From Weimeria sp002480925 (GTDB taxonomy: Bacteria > Bacillota > Clostridia > Lachnospirales > Lachnospiraceae): 64,000 nucleotides of DNA. The stretch lies in assembly GCF_052064335.1 (NCBI RefSeq), contig NZ_JBQHVU010000005.1, forward strand, positions 66,757 to 130,756. The letters are read 5' to 3'. Positions 42,311 to 51,534 of the stretch are shown in pieces. Under the pieces are notes generated by a model. The model saw nothing but the letters and a program-made list of their open reading frames with translations, was not told the DNA's origin and did no database searches. Numbering within the stretch: the first letter of the stretch is position 1; the number at the start of each line of letters is the position of its first letter. A program made the position numbers and the translations under genes.

Positions 42311-43966
42311 ATGAGAAAGAGAATTCTCACTCTTCTTGCCGCCGTTTCAATGACCTTTACGACAGCCTTTACGGCTGGTGCTCCTGTATATGGTCAGACG
42401 GTAAAGAAAACAGTAAAGACAGGGAAGAAAACGAAGCTTTCAGCAAAGCAGAAAAAAGCAGCCTCTGACAGGAAGGCAGCAGACAGGGTTCAGGCTCTTA
42501 TAGACAAGATCTATGTCCAGAATGAGACGAAGACAACCGATGCTGATTGCAGAAAGGCAAGGCTTGAATGGGACAAGCTTACAAAGGCGCAGAAAAAGCT
42601 GGTAGATGATTATGACTATTTCGGAAGGGATACAGGAGACGCAGCCTGTGATAATCCTCTGAACTGGAACCATATCGGTAAAAACGAGATACTTGTCGTA
42701 TCATTTGGCACTTCATTTAATGACAGCCGCGAGAAGGATATAGGAGGAGTAGAAAGAGCTCTTTCAGACGCATATTCATCCAAGGGATGGTCAATTCGCC
42801 GTGCATTTACCTCACAGATAATCATAAATCATATAAATGCAAGGGATAATGAGAAGATCGATAATGTAGATAAGGCACTTTCCAGGGCAGTTTCCAATGG
42901 AGTGAAAAATCTCGTGATCCAGCCTACGCATCTGATGCATGGAAAGGAGTATGATGAGCTTAAGGCAGAGGTGGAGACCTATGCTGATAAGTTTGACCAT
43001 ATAATCTTTTCTGAGCCTCTTCTCGGAGAGGTCGGGACCGATTCGTCCTCAGTAAATGCAGACAAGGAGAAGGTAGCAAAGGCCGTTACAGCTGATGCTG
43101 TAAGGACAGCGGGGTTTGCTTCACTTGACGAGAGTGCAAAAGCAGGTACAGCCTTTGTATTCATGGGCCACGGAACTTCTCATCAGGCAAATATCACCTA
43201 TGATCAGATGCAGACTCAGATGAAGGAGCTTGGATATAAGAATGTCTTTATCGGTACAGTCGAGGGTAAGCCGGCTGATACAGCCTGCAAGGAAGTCATA
43301 AATAAGGTAAAGGCAGCAGGCTATAGTAAGGTGGTACTTCGTCCTCTTATGGTAGTAGCCGGAGATCATGCCAACAACGATATGGCAGGATCTGATAAGG
43401 ATTCATGGAAGAGTCAGTTCGCTAATGCATTTGGTAAGAAGAATATAAGCACACAGATAGCCGGACTCGGAAGGATCCCAGAGATAGAGAGCATATATAA
43501 GGATCATCTGGATGCAGCCCTTGCAGCAGAAAAGGGATTTTCTGTAAATGCAGCTACAGGCTCATCAATCTCTGTATTAAGCTCACAGGTGCTTGCAACT
43601 AAGAGGGGCCTTAAGGATGGCAGCTATAAGGTGGATTTCACTACGGATCTTCCTAGTATGTTTTATATGAATACAGCTTATAAAAAGGCTAAGCTTACCG
43701 TTAAGAACGGTAAGATGACTGCCTTCGTTCCACTTGCTTCGACCGGGATCGATAAGCTCTATGTCGGCTCTGTTTCCGGAGCAAAAAAGTCAGGAGCAAA
43801 ATACTGCAAGAGGAAGACTGTGACGGTAAAGGACTCTGATGGAAAGAAGAGCAAAGTCTATGCCTTTTATATACCTGTAAAGCAGCTCGGAAAGGAGTTC
43901 ACCGTTTCCATCCACGGAAAGAAGAGCGGAAAGTGGTATGCTCATCAGGTAAAGATCAGCCGTTGA
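42311..43966 (+). CDS. Exported CbiK-like sirohydrochlorin cobaltochelatase with C-terminal beta-domain
   Basis: 551 residues. A Sec signal peptide (RKRILTLLAAVSMTFTTAF, likely cut after VYG or nearby) is followed by a Lys-rich stretch and the anaerobic cobaltochelatase domain CbiK (about 120-410), with NEILVVSFGTSFNDSR, QPTHLMHGKEYDEL, SEPLLGEVGT and the FMGHGTSHQANITY segment carrying metal/tetrapyrrole-binding His. The last 135 residues form a separate beta-rich domain (GSYKVDFTTD, KAKLTVKNGKMTAFVPL). A cytosolic CbiK needs no signal peptide, so this one must act outside, perhaps as a cobalt or tetrapyrrole carrier. The riboswitch upstream supports a corrinoid role. Start fixed by AAAGGAG, 10 nt upstream. 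Confidence 0.85.
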   Translation: MRKRILTLLAAVSMTFTTAFTAGAPVYGQTVKKTVKTGKKTKLSAKQKKAASDRKAADRVQALIDKIYVQNETKTTDADCRKARLEWDKLTKAQKKLVDDYDYFGRDTGDAACDNPLNWNHIGKNEILVVSFGTSFNDSREKDIGGVERALSDAYSSKGWSIRRAFTSQIIINHINARDNEKIDNVDKALSRAVSNGVKNLVIQPTHLMHGKEYDELKAEVETYADKFDHIIFSEPLLGEVGTDSSSVNADKEKVAKAVTADAVRTAGFASLDESAKAGTAFVFMGHGTSHQANITYDQMQTQMKELGYKNVFIGTVEGKPADTACKEVINKVKAAGYSKVVLRPLMVVAGDHANNDMAGSDKDSWKSQFANAFGKKNISTQIAGLGRIPEIESIYKDHLDAALAAEKGFSVNAATGSSISVLSSQVLATKRGLKDGSYKVDFTTDLPSMFYMNTAYKKAKLTVKNGKMTAFVPLASTGIDKLYVGSVSGAKKSGAKYCKRKTVTVKDSDGKKSKVYAFYIPVKQLGKEFTVSIHGKKSGKWYAHQVKISR

Positions 43967-44753
43967 GAAAACGCATGAAATTATCGGGAAGAGTTATTTT
44001 ATTATACATGGTCTGATATTGCTCAGACGAGAATTCAGTTATATAATTTTTTGTATAATTTTTCTGGAAGCCGTGTGACCATAACAGGTCCACGGCTTTA
44101 TTGTATGCAAGAGCAGCCTCCTCAGGAGTCTTGAAGGTCCCAAGGGAATAGTATCCGCGTATATGGATCCTGGCCTCGAAGCCTGCAAGCCTAAGCCCCT
44201 CTACAGCTCTTACCCCGGTGTAGGGGTTTTTTACTATTATATTTTCATAGCGCAGATCATATGGGTCGCCGTTGGCAAAATCATAGTCGGTGCCGGCGAC
44301 TGCGTAGCTTCTGATACCATATCGCTGGAAAAGTGAATACTGACTGCCGTAATCATTTACATAGAGATGGCCGTCATGCACAAGGATCCGGTGAGTGGAA
44401 TAATAGAAGAGATCGTCATTATCAAATTTATATATTCCCATTCCTTGAAGGAAATACAGGAAATATCCGTTCATCAGGTAGATAGGGGTCTTGAAATAGA
44501 CTCCCCTGTCCCTGTGATTGATGATCGATACTGCCTTGTCTGCGGAAATATGATGGAGACGGCTGGCGAAATTCCAGATGGTGACAGAGGGGTCATCATA
44601 GAATCTCAGAGCCTCGTCAAGAGAGGCCTCTGCTTCACTTAGAGACCTGTAGCTTCCTATGGATATGTGCTTTTTTTCGTGATAGAAGCTGACACGGTAG
44701 CTCGGTGAGCCGTCCCTGCGCTTTGTCTTGTAAATTCCGTAGGCCATAGCCAT
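43956..44753 (-). CDS. AP2-like / degenerate HNH-like / AP2-like putative DNA-binding protein
   Basis: 265 residues with three parts. An N-terminal AP2-like strand-rich unit (about 5-50: GIYKTKRRDGSPSYRVSFYHEKKHISIGSYRSLSEAEASLDEA). A middle unit (about 90-175) resembling an HNH_3/homing-endonuclease fold (HRILVHDGHLYV, GIRSYAVAGTDYDFANGDPYDLRYENI) but without the catalytic His pair. A second AP2-like unit (about 180-235: GFEARIHIRGYYSLGTFKTPEEAALAYNKAVD). I recall relatives of this architecture in several Lachnospiraceae, with no known function. It probably arose from an HNH-AP2 homing endonuclease and now acts as a DNA binder. It ends convergent to cbiK with an 11-nt overlap. Confidence 0.65.
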   Translation of the reverse strand: MAMAYGIYKTKRRDGSPSYRVSFYHEKKHISIGSYRSLSEAEASLDEALRFYDDPSVTIWNFASRLHHISADKAVSIINHRDRGVYFKTPIYLMNGYFLYFLQGMGIYKFDNDDLFYYSTHRILVHDGHLYVNDYGSQYSLFQRYGIRSYAVAGTDYDFANGDPYDLRYENIIVKNPYTGVRAVEGLRLAGFEARIHIRGYYSLGTFKTPEEAALAYNKAVDLLWSHGFQKNYTKNYITEFSSEQYQTMYNKITLPDNFMRFLNG

Positions 44754-44865
44754 ATTTTAACATAAAAAAAGAAATATGAACATATTTCGAATAAACTGTG
44801 TAAGAAATTTATATCTTTTTATGGTATAGTAGTGAGGTAAAGACTCTAAATAAGGATGATCACAG

Positions 44866-45954
44866 ATGAAGATAAATGCGGCTATGATCGTAAGGAATGA
44901 GGCAGACAGGATTAAGAGGTGTCTTCTGGCTGCCGGACCTTTTTTTGACAGGATAATAGTTGTGGATACAGGCTCAGTAGATGACACCTGCGACATTGCA
45001 TCATCATTTGAGAATACCAGCCTCTACCACTTTGACTGGGTAGATGATTTTTCTGCGGCCAGGAATTTTTTGCTTCAGAGATCTGAGGATTGGGGGGCGG
45101 ATTATTCTCTGGTGCTTGATGCTGATGAATATCTGAGAAAGCCGGAGGAGGATATAAGGCTTTTTATCGAGCAGGCAGAGAAAAAATATGCCGGCAGATG
45201 GGCAGGGTATCTGACAAGATACGACAGCTTTCGCAATGAGGAGGGCAACATCGACATATCAAGGACCAGGATAACAAGGCTTCTTCCGCGAGGAGTAAGA
45301 TACAGCGGTATCATACATGAGCAGCCGGTTTTTGACGGGATAAAGATATATACTCCGTTTGAGGCGGATCATGACGGGTATCTCGATACAGACAAGGGCA
45401 GACGTGATCTGCCCTATCTGTTAAAAGCTATAAAAGAGGATCCGTCTGATCCCTATCTCTACTATCAGGCGGGAGCGGCATATAAGAGTGAGAAGGATAA
45501 GGAGCAGGCAGTCAGATATCTGGGCAGCTTCTATCAGATGATAGCCGGTATTCCTTCGGCCTTTGAGACTGATTATGTAAGAGACGGCGTGATAAGATAT
45601 CTGTATGCGCTTATGGATCTGAATACGGAGGAGTCCATGACAAGGGCGCTTTCTGTGACAGAGGCAGTGAAAGGGTACTATAAGGACAATAGCGACTACT
45701 GGTTTTTCTGCGGGGTTTTCTATATGAAGCTCGCACTTTTTGATACCAGAAGATACATGTCCTATGTACCTATGATAGAGGGCTGCTATAAGAGATGCAT
45801 AGAGATAGGGGAGGATAAGAGGACAATGACAGTGCGTGGGACTGGCTCATTCAAGGCCTACCATAATCTGGGACTTTATTACCAGCTTACAGGAGACGAA
45901 AAAAGGGCCCGGGAATGTTTTAAGAAGGAAAAGGAGGCCGGGATTGACTTTTAA
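44866..45954 (+). CDS. GT2-family glycosyltransferase with TPR-like C-terminus
   Basis: 362 residues. N-terminal GT2 domain (about 1-210): AAMIVRNEADRIKRCL, VVDTGSVDDTCDIA, DWVDDFSAARNFLL, and the metal site LDADEYL (DxD). The C-terminal third (about 240-360) is helical with repeats such as PYLYYQAGAAYKSEKDKEQAVRYL and KAYHNLGLYYQLTGDEKRARECF, reading as TPR units. This layout matches the SunS/WcaA-like transferases that modify peptides or glycans. The acceptor is unknown. It stands alone between the AP2-like gene and the c-di-GMP gene. Confidence 0.85.
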   Translation: MKINAAMIVRNEADRIKRCLLAAGPFFDRIIVVDTGSVDDTCDIASSFENTSLYHFDWVDDFSAARNFLLQRSEDWGADYSLVLDADEYLRKPEEDIRLFIEQAEKKYAGRWAGYLTRYDSFRNEEGNIDISRTRITRLLPRGVRYSGIIHEQPVFDGIKIYTPFEADHDGYLDTDKGRRDLPYLLKAIKEDPSDPYLYYQAGAAYKSEKDKEQAVRYLGSFYQMIAGIPSAFETDYVRDGVIRYLYALMDLNTEESMTRALSVTEAVKGYYKDNSDYWFFCGVFYMKLALFDTRRYMSYVPMIEGCYKRCIEIGEDKRTMTVRGTGSFKAYHNLGLYYQLTGDEKRARECFKKEKEAGIDF

Positions 45955-46018
45955 GATTTCCTTATTTATTATAAAAACAGTTGTAAAGGCGGGGAATGAT
46001 TTATAAAAGGTTTTATTT

Positions 46019-49000
46019 ATGAGAGATAATGATAAAAAAGGACTTGACCAGTATATTGCAGAGAATATAGATCGGGCTATAGAAAACGGCTGGATACAGG
46101 TTTACTATCAGCCTGTAGTAAGAGCCCTTACAGGGAAGCTGTCAAGCGTAGAGGCGCTGACCAGATGGATAGAGCCGGTCCGTGGGGTCATTTCTCCCGG
46201 GGTCTTTATTCCTGTACTTGAAAAGACAAGGCAGATCCAGAAGCTGGATCTGTTTGTGATAGATCAGGTCGCAAGGATGATCCGTGACAGGAGCGACAAG
46301 GGTGAAAGCATAGTACCTGTTTCCTTCAACCTGAGCAGGGTGGACTTTGCTGAGTCAGATCCATATCAGGTGACAGAGGATTGTGTGAAGAAGTACGGGA
46401 TCAACAGGCGGCTTCTGAAGGTCGAGATCACAGAGAGTACACTGATATCAGATCCTGACAAGCTGCATTCCATGTTCGGGCTTTTCCATGATCAGGGCTA
46501 TGATATCTGGATGGATGATTTCGGAAGCGGCTATTCTACTCTCAATGTGCTAAAGGACTACAGCTTCGATGAGATAAAGATCGACATGGCCTTTCTTCGC
46601 GGATTCAATGAGCGCGGGAAGAATATAGTGGCCTCGATAGTCCGTATGGCCAAGTCGCTTCAGATCCATACTCTTACAGAGGGAGCCGAGACCAGGGAGC
46701 AGGTGGACTTCTTAAAGAAGATTGGCTGTGAGAAGATCCAGGGATATTTCTACGGGGCACCGATGCCTTACGATGTCCTGTTGCAGCACTGTGCTGACTT
46801 CGGTCTGGAGGCAGAGACAGCTGATGAGGCCTATCTCTATGATGTGGCAGGAAGCGTCGATTTCTTAAGTGAGGAGCCTGTCATCCTGCTTGAGGAGAAA
46901 AAAGGCAATTTAAGCATAGCTTATTTTAATGACAGGTCCAGACAGCCGATCGCCGAGATAGCCAGGTCTATGGGACTGCCTGAGGACAGCCGAGATGTAT
47001 TCTCGTTTGATAAGAGGCTAAGTGACAGGATGGCTGCCCTGCTCGATACTGCAAAGAGAAGCGAAAAGGACGAGGTATTCAATCTCGTCTACAGCGGTCA
47101 GTACTACAGGCTCCATATCAGGACACTGGCCGGGGTGAACGATCATTACATGCATCTCCTCTCTATGTATAATATCACTTATGATATCACTCAGAAGGAG
47201 AAGCGGCACTTCAACGATCTTTTAAGGGAGACAACACAGATATATTCCAGGGTATATCTGGTGAATCCAAAGGAGGATACGGTCGAGGTAGTAGAGACGG
47301 ATTCGTCGGATGAGAAGGCCGGAGATATATATTTCAAGATCAGACAGAGGTTTAACGAGCTGGCAGACACTATAGTCGACAAGAGTGACAGGGACAGGTT
47401 CATAGAATTTTTCTCGCCTGTAAATATCAAAAAGACTCTTAAAAGGGTGGGCGACAATCATACCGGAGAATGCTTTAAGGTCAGGAAATATGACGGCACC
47501 TTTCGCTGGGACGAGTTCGATGTGCTCGGCCTTCGCGGCGGAGACTCCGGAGAATATCTGGTGCTGCAGAGGAAATCTATTCTAAATGATTCTGTCGACC
47601 CTGTCGGGGTTATCAACCGGATTGATGATACATTTAAGCTGTCAGGAAGCCATAAGCCGGAGATCTTTGATGAGATAGCGACCTGGAAAAGTATTACTGA
47701 GAATTCAAGGATCAAGTTTTTCTGGAAGGATGATAACCGCCGTTTCAGGGGGGTGAGCCAGTCATTCCTCGACTATTACGGCATTGCAAATGCCGATGAT
47801 ATTCTGGGCAAGACAGATGACGAGATCGGCTGGCACGTGGATGATGAGCCGTACAGAGATGATGAGCTTGCTGTCATAAGGCATGGTAAGCGTATAATCG
47901 ATTCAATAGGACACACAGTGGTAAATGGTGAGGTCAGGCTGATCTCTGCAAGCAAGTTCCCGGTCTATAGGGCGGACCGGATAGTGGGTCTTGTCGGATA
48001 TTTTCATCAGATAAATGACAGTACCGATATGGGAGACGGGACAGAGATCTTCTCGGATCAGGTCACTTCGCTTATGAATTCGCGAGGCGTCCTTCTGTCC
48101 CTTGTGAATTTCTATGACAACTACAGACGCCATAAGGAAAGGTTTTCAGCAGCTCTTATCGATATAGTGGACAACAGCTGGGACAGACATAAGGATTCGG
48201 AAAACTATAAGCAGAAATACTACCGCTTCCTCTCTGAGCAGCTTAGGACAACCTTCTCCAGATCCTATGTATGCGGAAGGGTGGATGCATCCAGATTCAT
48301 CGTGATCTCCAAGGAGGAGCCGGCTGAGGTAAGAAAGAAGGTCTTCGCGCTCTACTCAAGGCTTTCGGATACAAAGCTTATAGCAGATCTGCCTGCAGAG
48401 CTTCAGATGACATATTCTATGGTCGATTCCACCGAAGGATATCGACCTGAGGAGTATCTGTCGGTGCTCGAAAGGAGGAGGGCCGGTGAGTCTGCAATGG
48501 AGACTACAGCAGGTGCGGACAGGATCGTAGTCACTTCCGATCAGATGGAAGGTGTAGACGAGAGGATATACTTTGCAGATTTGAACACCTATGAGCTTTT
48601 GTATATGAACAAGGCTCTGAAGAGAGATCTGGGTCTTCCGGACAATTTTGAATACAAAGGACTCAAGTGCTATCAGGTGATCCACCATTATGACCATATC
48701 TGTGATCACTGCTCAAACCCAATGCTGGACGTCGGCAGATTTGTAAGCCGCAGCTATCATAATCAGGTCAGCGGACAGGACTATCTGATGAGGGATACGA
48801 TCCTTGTCTACGGTGACAGTAAGGTAAAGGCATCATTCGCCTTCTCTCTGACTGACAATATGAGACAGGCTGAGATGGTAAACAATGTCCTTCACAGGCG
48901 TATAAGGGTAAATGATCTGATAAGTCAGGCCTTCGAGGAGGAAAGCTCTGACAAGGCACTTGACCGTATCCTTTTCGGAGTGGGTCAGGAGTTAAGAGCT

Positions 49001-49840
49001 GACAGAGCCTATATCTTCGAACAGTTTGATGACTATCTGGTCAACACCTATGAATGGGTGGCCGAGGGAGTCAGCAGACAAAAGGACAATCTGAATCATG
49101 TGCCTATTGCAGATGCATCGCCATTCTACGACGCATTTGATATGAACAGTACATTCGTTATCGAGGATGCCGAGGAATATCGCGGAACTCCTTTGTATGA
49201 ATGGCTGAAGCCGCAGGATATACATTCGCTCATTGAGGTGCCGCTCAAGATGAAGGGCAAGATGATAGGCTTTATAGGAATAGATAATCCTGATCCGTCG
49301 ATCATAGGTACATCCGAAAGCATCCTTTTAAGCCTGTCAAGATTTGTCTCGGTGCTGATCAGATCGAGGAATACTATGAGCTATCTGGATGAGCTCGGAC
49401 AGAGGGATTTCCTTACCAATGTGATGAACAGGAGAGCCTTAAAGACAGCGGTAGCTGGAATAGACAGGAACAGGCCTCTGATATTTGTCTATGCCGACCT
49501 CAATCATCTGAAGGAGATAAATGATAATGAGGGGCATGACAGCGGAGATGAGCTGATCAGATCAGCTGCAAATATCATGGCCTCCTATGCCGGCAATGAC
49601 AGGGTATTCCGCCTTGGCGGTGATGAGTTCGTGGTCGTTATAGAGCTTAATAATATACTGCAGGCTGATCAGGTGATGCGGGCGCTCAGGCAGAACTTTG
49701 AAAAGGAAAGTATAAGCGTTGCCTTAGGCTGCGCGCTCCGTACCTCGCCTGACGACAATATAGATGATATCTTAAGAGAAGCTGACGAGCATATGTATGC
49801 AAATAAGGTAAAGATGCACAATCGCGATGCCGGAAAGTGA
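46019..49840 (+). CDS. EAL-PAS-GAF-GGDEF cyclic-di-GMP signalling protein
   Basis: 1273 residues, no membrane segments seen. EAL phosphodiesterase first (about 8-260) with VEALTRW, NLSR, VEITEST, DDFGSGYST, IKIDMAFL, EGAETREQ and QGYFYG, so it appears active. Then a PAS-like domain (about 555-665), a degenerate GGDEF-like unit (GRVDASRF near 755 in place of GGDEF), a further PAS-like unit with CYQVIHHYDHICDHC (about 890-905), a GAF domain (about 965-1115) and a C-terminal GGDEF (RLGGDEFVVVI near 1198). The inhibitory RxxD site is absent, since AGND stands there. Starting with EAL and ending with GGDEF is the reverse of the usual order. It probably reads a cytosolic signal and sets c-di-GMP. 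Confidence 0.88.
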   Translation: MRDNDKKGLDQYIAENIDRAIENGWIQVYYQPVVRALTGKLSSVEALTRWIEPVRGVISPGVFIPVLEKTRQIQKLDLFVIDQVARMIRDRSDKGESIVPVSFNLSRVDFAESDPYQVTEDCVKKYGINRRLLKVEITESTLISDPDKLHSMFGLFHDQGYDIWMDDFGSGYSTLNVLKDYSFDEIKIDMAFLRGFNERGKNIVASIVRMAKSLQIHTLTEGAETREQVDFLKKIGCEKIQGYFYGAPMPYDVLLQHCADFGLEAETADEAYLYDVAGSVDFLSEEPVILLEEKKGNLSIAYFNDRSRQPIAEIARSMGLPEDSRDVFSFDKRLSDRMAALLDTAKRSEKDEVFNLVYSGQYYRLHIRTLAGVNDHYMHLLSMYNITYDITQKEKRHFNDLLRETTQIYSRVYLVNPKEDTVEVVETDSSDEKAGDIYFKIRQRFNELADTIVDKSDRDRFIEFFSPVNIKKTLKRVGDNHTGECFKVRKYDGTFRWDEFDVLGLRGGDSGEYLVLQRKSILNDSVDPVGVINRIDDTFKLSGSHKPEIFDEIATWKSITENSRIKFFWKDDNRRFRGVSQSFLDYYGIANADDILGKTDDEIGWHVDDEPYRDDELAVIRHGKRIIDSIGHTVVNGEVRLISASKFPVYRADRIVGLVGYFHQINDSTDMGDGTEIFSDQVTSLMNSRGVLLSLVNFYDNYRRHKERFSAALIDIVDNSWDRHKDSENYKQKYYRFLSEQLRTTFSRSYVCGRVDASRFIVISKEEPAEVRKKVFALYSRLSDTKLIADLPAELQMTYSMVDSTEGYRPEEYLSVLERRRAGESAMETTAGADRIVVTSDQMEGVDERIYFADLNTYELLYMNKALKRDLGLPDNFEYKGLKCYQVIHHYDHICDHCSNPMLDVGRFVSRSYHNQVSGQDYLMRDTILVYGDSKVKASFAFSLTDNMRQAEMVNNVLHRRIRVNDLISQAFEEESSDKALDRILFGVGQELRADRAYIFEQFDDYLVNTYEWVAEGVSRQKDNLNHVPIADASPFYDAFDMNSTFVIEDAEEYRGTPLYEWLKPQDIHSLIEVPLKMKGKMIGFIGIDNPDPSIIGTSESILLSLSRFVSVLIRSRNTMSYLDELGQRDFLTNVMNRRALKTAVAGIDRNRPLIFVYADLNHLKEINDNEGHDSGDELIRSAANIMASYAGNDRVFRLGGDEFVVVIELNNILQADQVMRALRQNFEKESISVALGCALRTSPDDNIDDILREADEHMYANKVKMHNRDAGK

Positions 49841-49851
49841 CCTACAAAAGA

Positions 49852-49888
49852 GTGGTTTTGTCCATCAGACTGACAAAACCACCTTTTT
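49852..49888 (+). terminator. Terminator after the EAL-GGDEF gene
   Basis: Stem GTGGTTTTGTC / GACAAAACCAC (11 bp) around a 9-nt loop, followed by CTTTTTG. Confidence 0.85.
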
Positions 49889-49992
49889 GTTTATGGACAA
49901 AAGATGGGCATGATATTAGAATCTTTAACGAAATTAATAAAATCCATGTATTTTAAGATATAAAACATTAATAAGGACAGGAGGAATTACCA

Positions 49993-51534
49993 ATGGGACT
50001 TAAGGAGCTTTCCCATGCTGCAGAGAGAAAGGCTTTCGAGACAGCTATAGACGGATTTTTAAAGCATATCAAGAAAAAGGATTATGCTGACAGAGGAGCT
50101 ACATATGCCAAGCTCGTTGATGCGGCAGGAACCTTCTGGAAGGATGCGAACAAGGATACACTTGCAGCTGCCAAGAAGGCAGTCATGGATCCGAATAACC
50201 GCTGGATGAAATTCATCAACAGAGTAATCGACGAGACTGATCCTCACTATGCCAAGACAATGCTTCTTAATCTCGGATACGAAGCATTTTTCCGTGGAAC
50301 CAAGACGATCAGAGCCAACCGTGAGAAGTATCACTGCAATATCCCATGGCTCATCCTCTTTGATCCTACGATGGCATGTAATATGCATTGCGTAGGATGC
50401 TGGTCAGGTACCTATGGCCACAAGGCAAATCTGACATTCGAGCAGATGGATAAGATCGTCACTCAGGGTAAGGAACTCGGAGCATATCTGTATATGATGA
50501 CAGGCGGAGAACCTACCGTTCGTATGAAGGATATTTTCCGTCTGGCAGAGAAGCACAATGACTGCTTCTTCGGACTATATTCCAATTCTACCCTGATCAC
50601 AGATGAGCTTGCCGAGAAGGTAAGACAGCTTGGCAATATCACCTTCATGCTTTCTCTCGAGGGAACTCCAGATACCAACGATGAGCGTCGTGGAAACGGA
50701 CACTATGCCAAGGTTATGGAGGCTATGGATATCCTTCGTAAGCATGGTATTGTATTCGGTACTTCAGTATGCTATACAAGAGAAAATATCGAGGCAGTTA
50801 CAAGCGATGATTTCTTCCATCTGCTTGAGAATAAAGGTGCCAGATTCGGCTTCTACTTCCACTTCATGCCAGTAGGGAACAATGCTGTACCAGAGCTTAT
50901 GCCTACAGTAGAGCAGAGGAAGTACATAATTGACCGTATCCGCTATGTCAGAAGTGACAAGTGCGATTTCTCATTCTTCCCTATGGATTTCCAGAACGAC
51001 GGAGAGTACGTAGGCGGATGTATTGCCGGAGGAAGGAACTACTTCCATATCAATTCAAACGGTGATGCTGAGCCATGCGTGTTCATCCATTTCTCGGATT
51101 CGAATATAAACGACAAGTCTATACTTGAGATCCTGCAGAGCCCTCTCTTCATGGAGTATCATAAGGGACAGCCTTTCAACAGGAACCAGCTTCGTCCATG
51201 CCCTATGCTGGAGAACCCTACCCTTCTGCGCAAGATGGTGCATGATACAGGTGCCCAGCAGACAAACCTTGAGTCTCCGGAGAGTGTTGAGCATCTCTGC
51301 GAGAAGTGTGACGACTATGCAAGAGAATGGGCTCCGGTAGCCGAAGAGGTATGGAAGTCAGAGACCCATAAGAAAAAGTCATACGAGAATTACTCAGAGG
51401 AGCATGTGGCTCATCCTGAGCTTGCAGCCTTCCAGACAGAGGATGATGTGACAGATGAGTGCAGACAGCATCCTGAGCTTGCAGCATACCGTTCCTCACA
51501 GGTAGAGGAGGAAGCCCTGAGAAAGGATGCATGA
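49993..51534 (+). CDS. Radical SAM enzyme with C-terminal auxiliary Cys region
   Basis: 513 residues. The radical SAM cluster CNMHCVGC (CxxxCxxC, about residues 130-137) lies in DPTMACNMHCVGCWSG, followed by the GGEP motif (MTGGEPTVR) and YSNSTLIT. Later cysteines in YVGGCIAGG, AEPCVFIHF, RPCPML and LCEKC look like a SPASM-type auxiliary cluster. The first 110 residues are helical and lack known motifs. Relatives with this layout occur in Clostridia, some being candidates for radical-based fusion of lipid acyl chains; that role is inference. The last 80 residues are acidic (HPELAAF and HPELAAY repeats). An AGGAGG precedes the start. The stop codon opens the second repeat block. Confidence 0.75.
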   Translation: MGLKELSHAAERKAFETAIDGFLKHIKKKDYADRGATYAKLVDAAGTFWKDANKDTLAAAKKAVMDPNNRWMKFINRVIDETDPHYAKTMLLNLGYEAFFRGTKTIRANREKYHCNIPWLILFDPTMACNMHCVGCWSGTYGHKANLTFEQMDKIVTQGKELGAYLYMMTGGEPTVRMKDIFRLAEKHNDCFFGLYSNSTLITDELAEKVRQLGNITFMLSLEGTPDTNDERRGNGHYAKVMEAMDILRKHGIVFGTSVCYTRENIEAVTSDDFFHLLENKGARFGFYFHFMPVGNNAVPELMPTVEQRKYIIDRIRYVRSDKCDFSFFPMDFQNDGEYVGGCIAGGRNYFHINSNGDAEPCVFIHFSDSNINDKSILEILQSPLFMEYHKGQPFNRNQLRPCPMLENPTLLRKMVHDTGAQQTNLESPESVEHLCEKCDDYAREWAPVAEEVWKSETHKKKSYENYSEEHVAHPELAAFQTEDDVTDECRQHPELAAYRSSQVEEEALRKDA

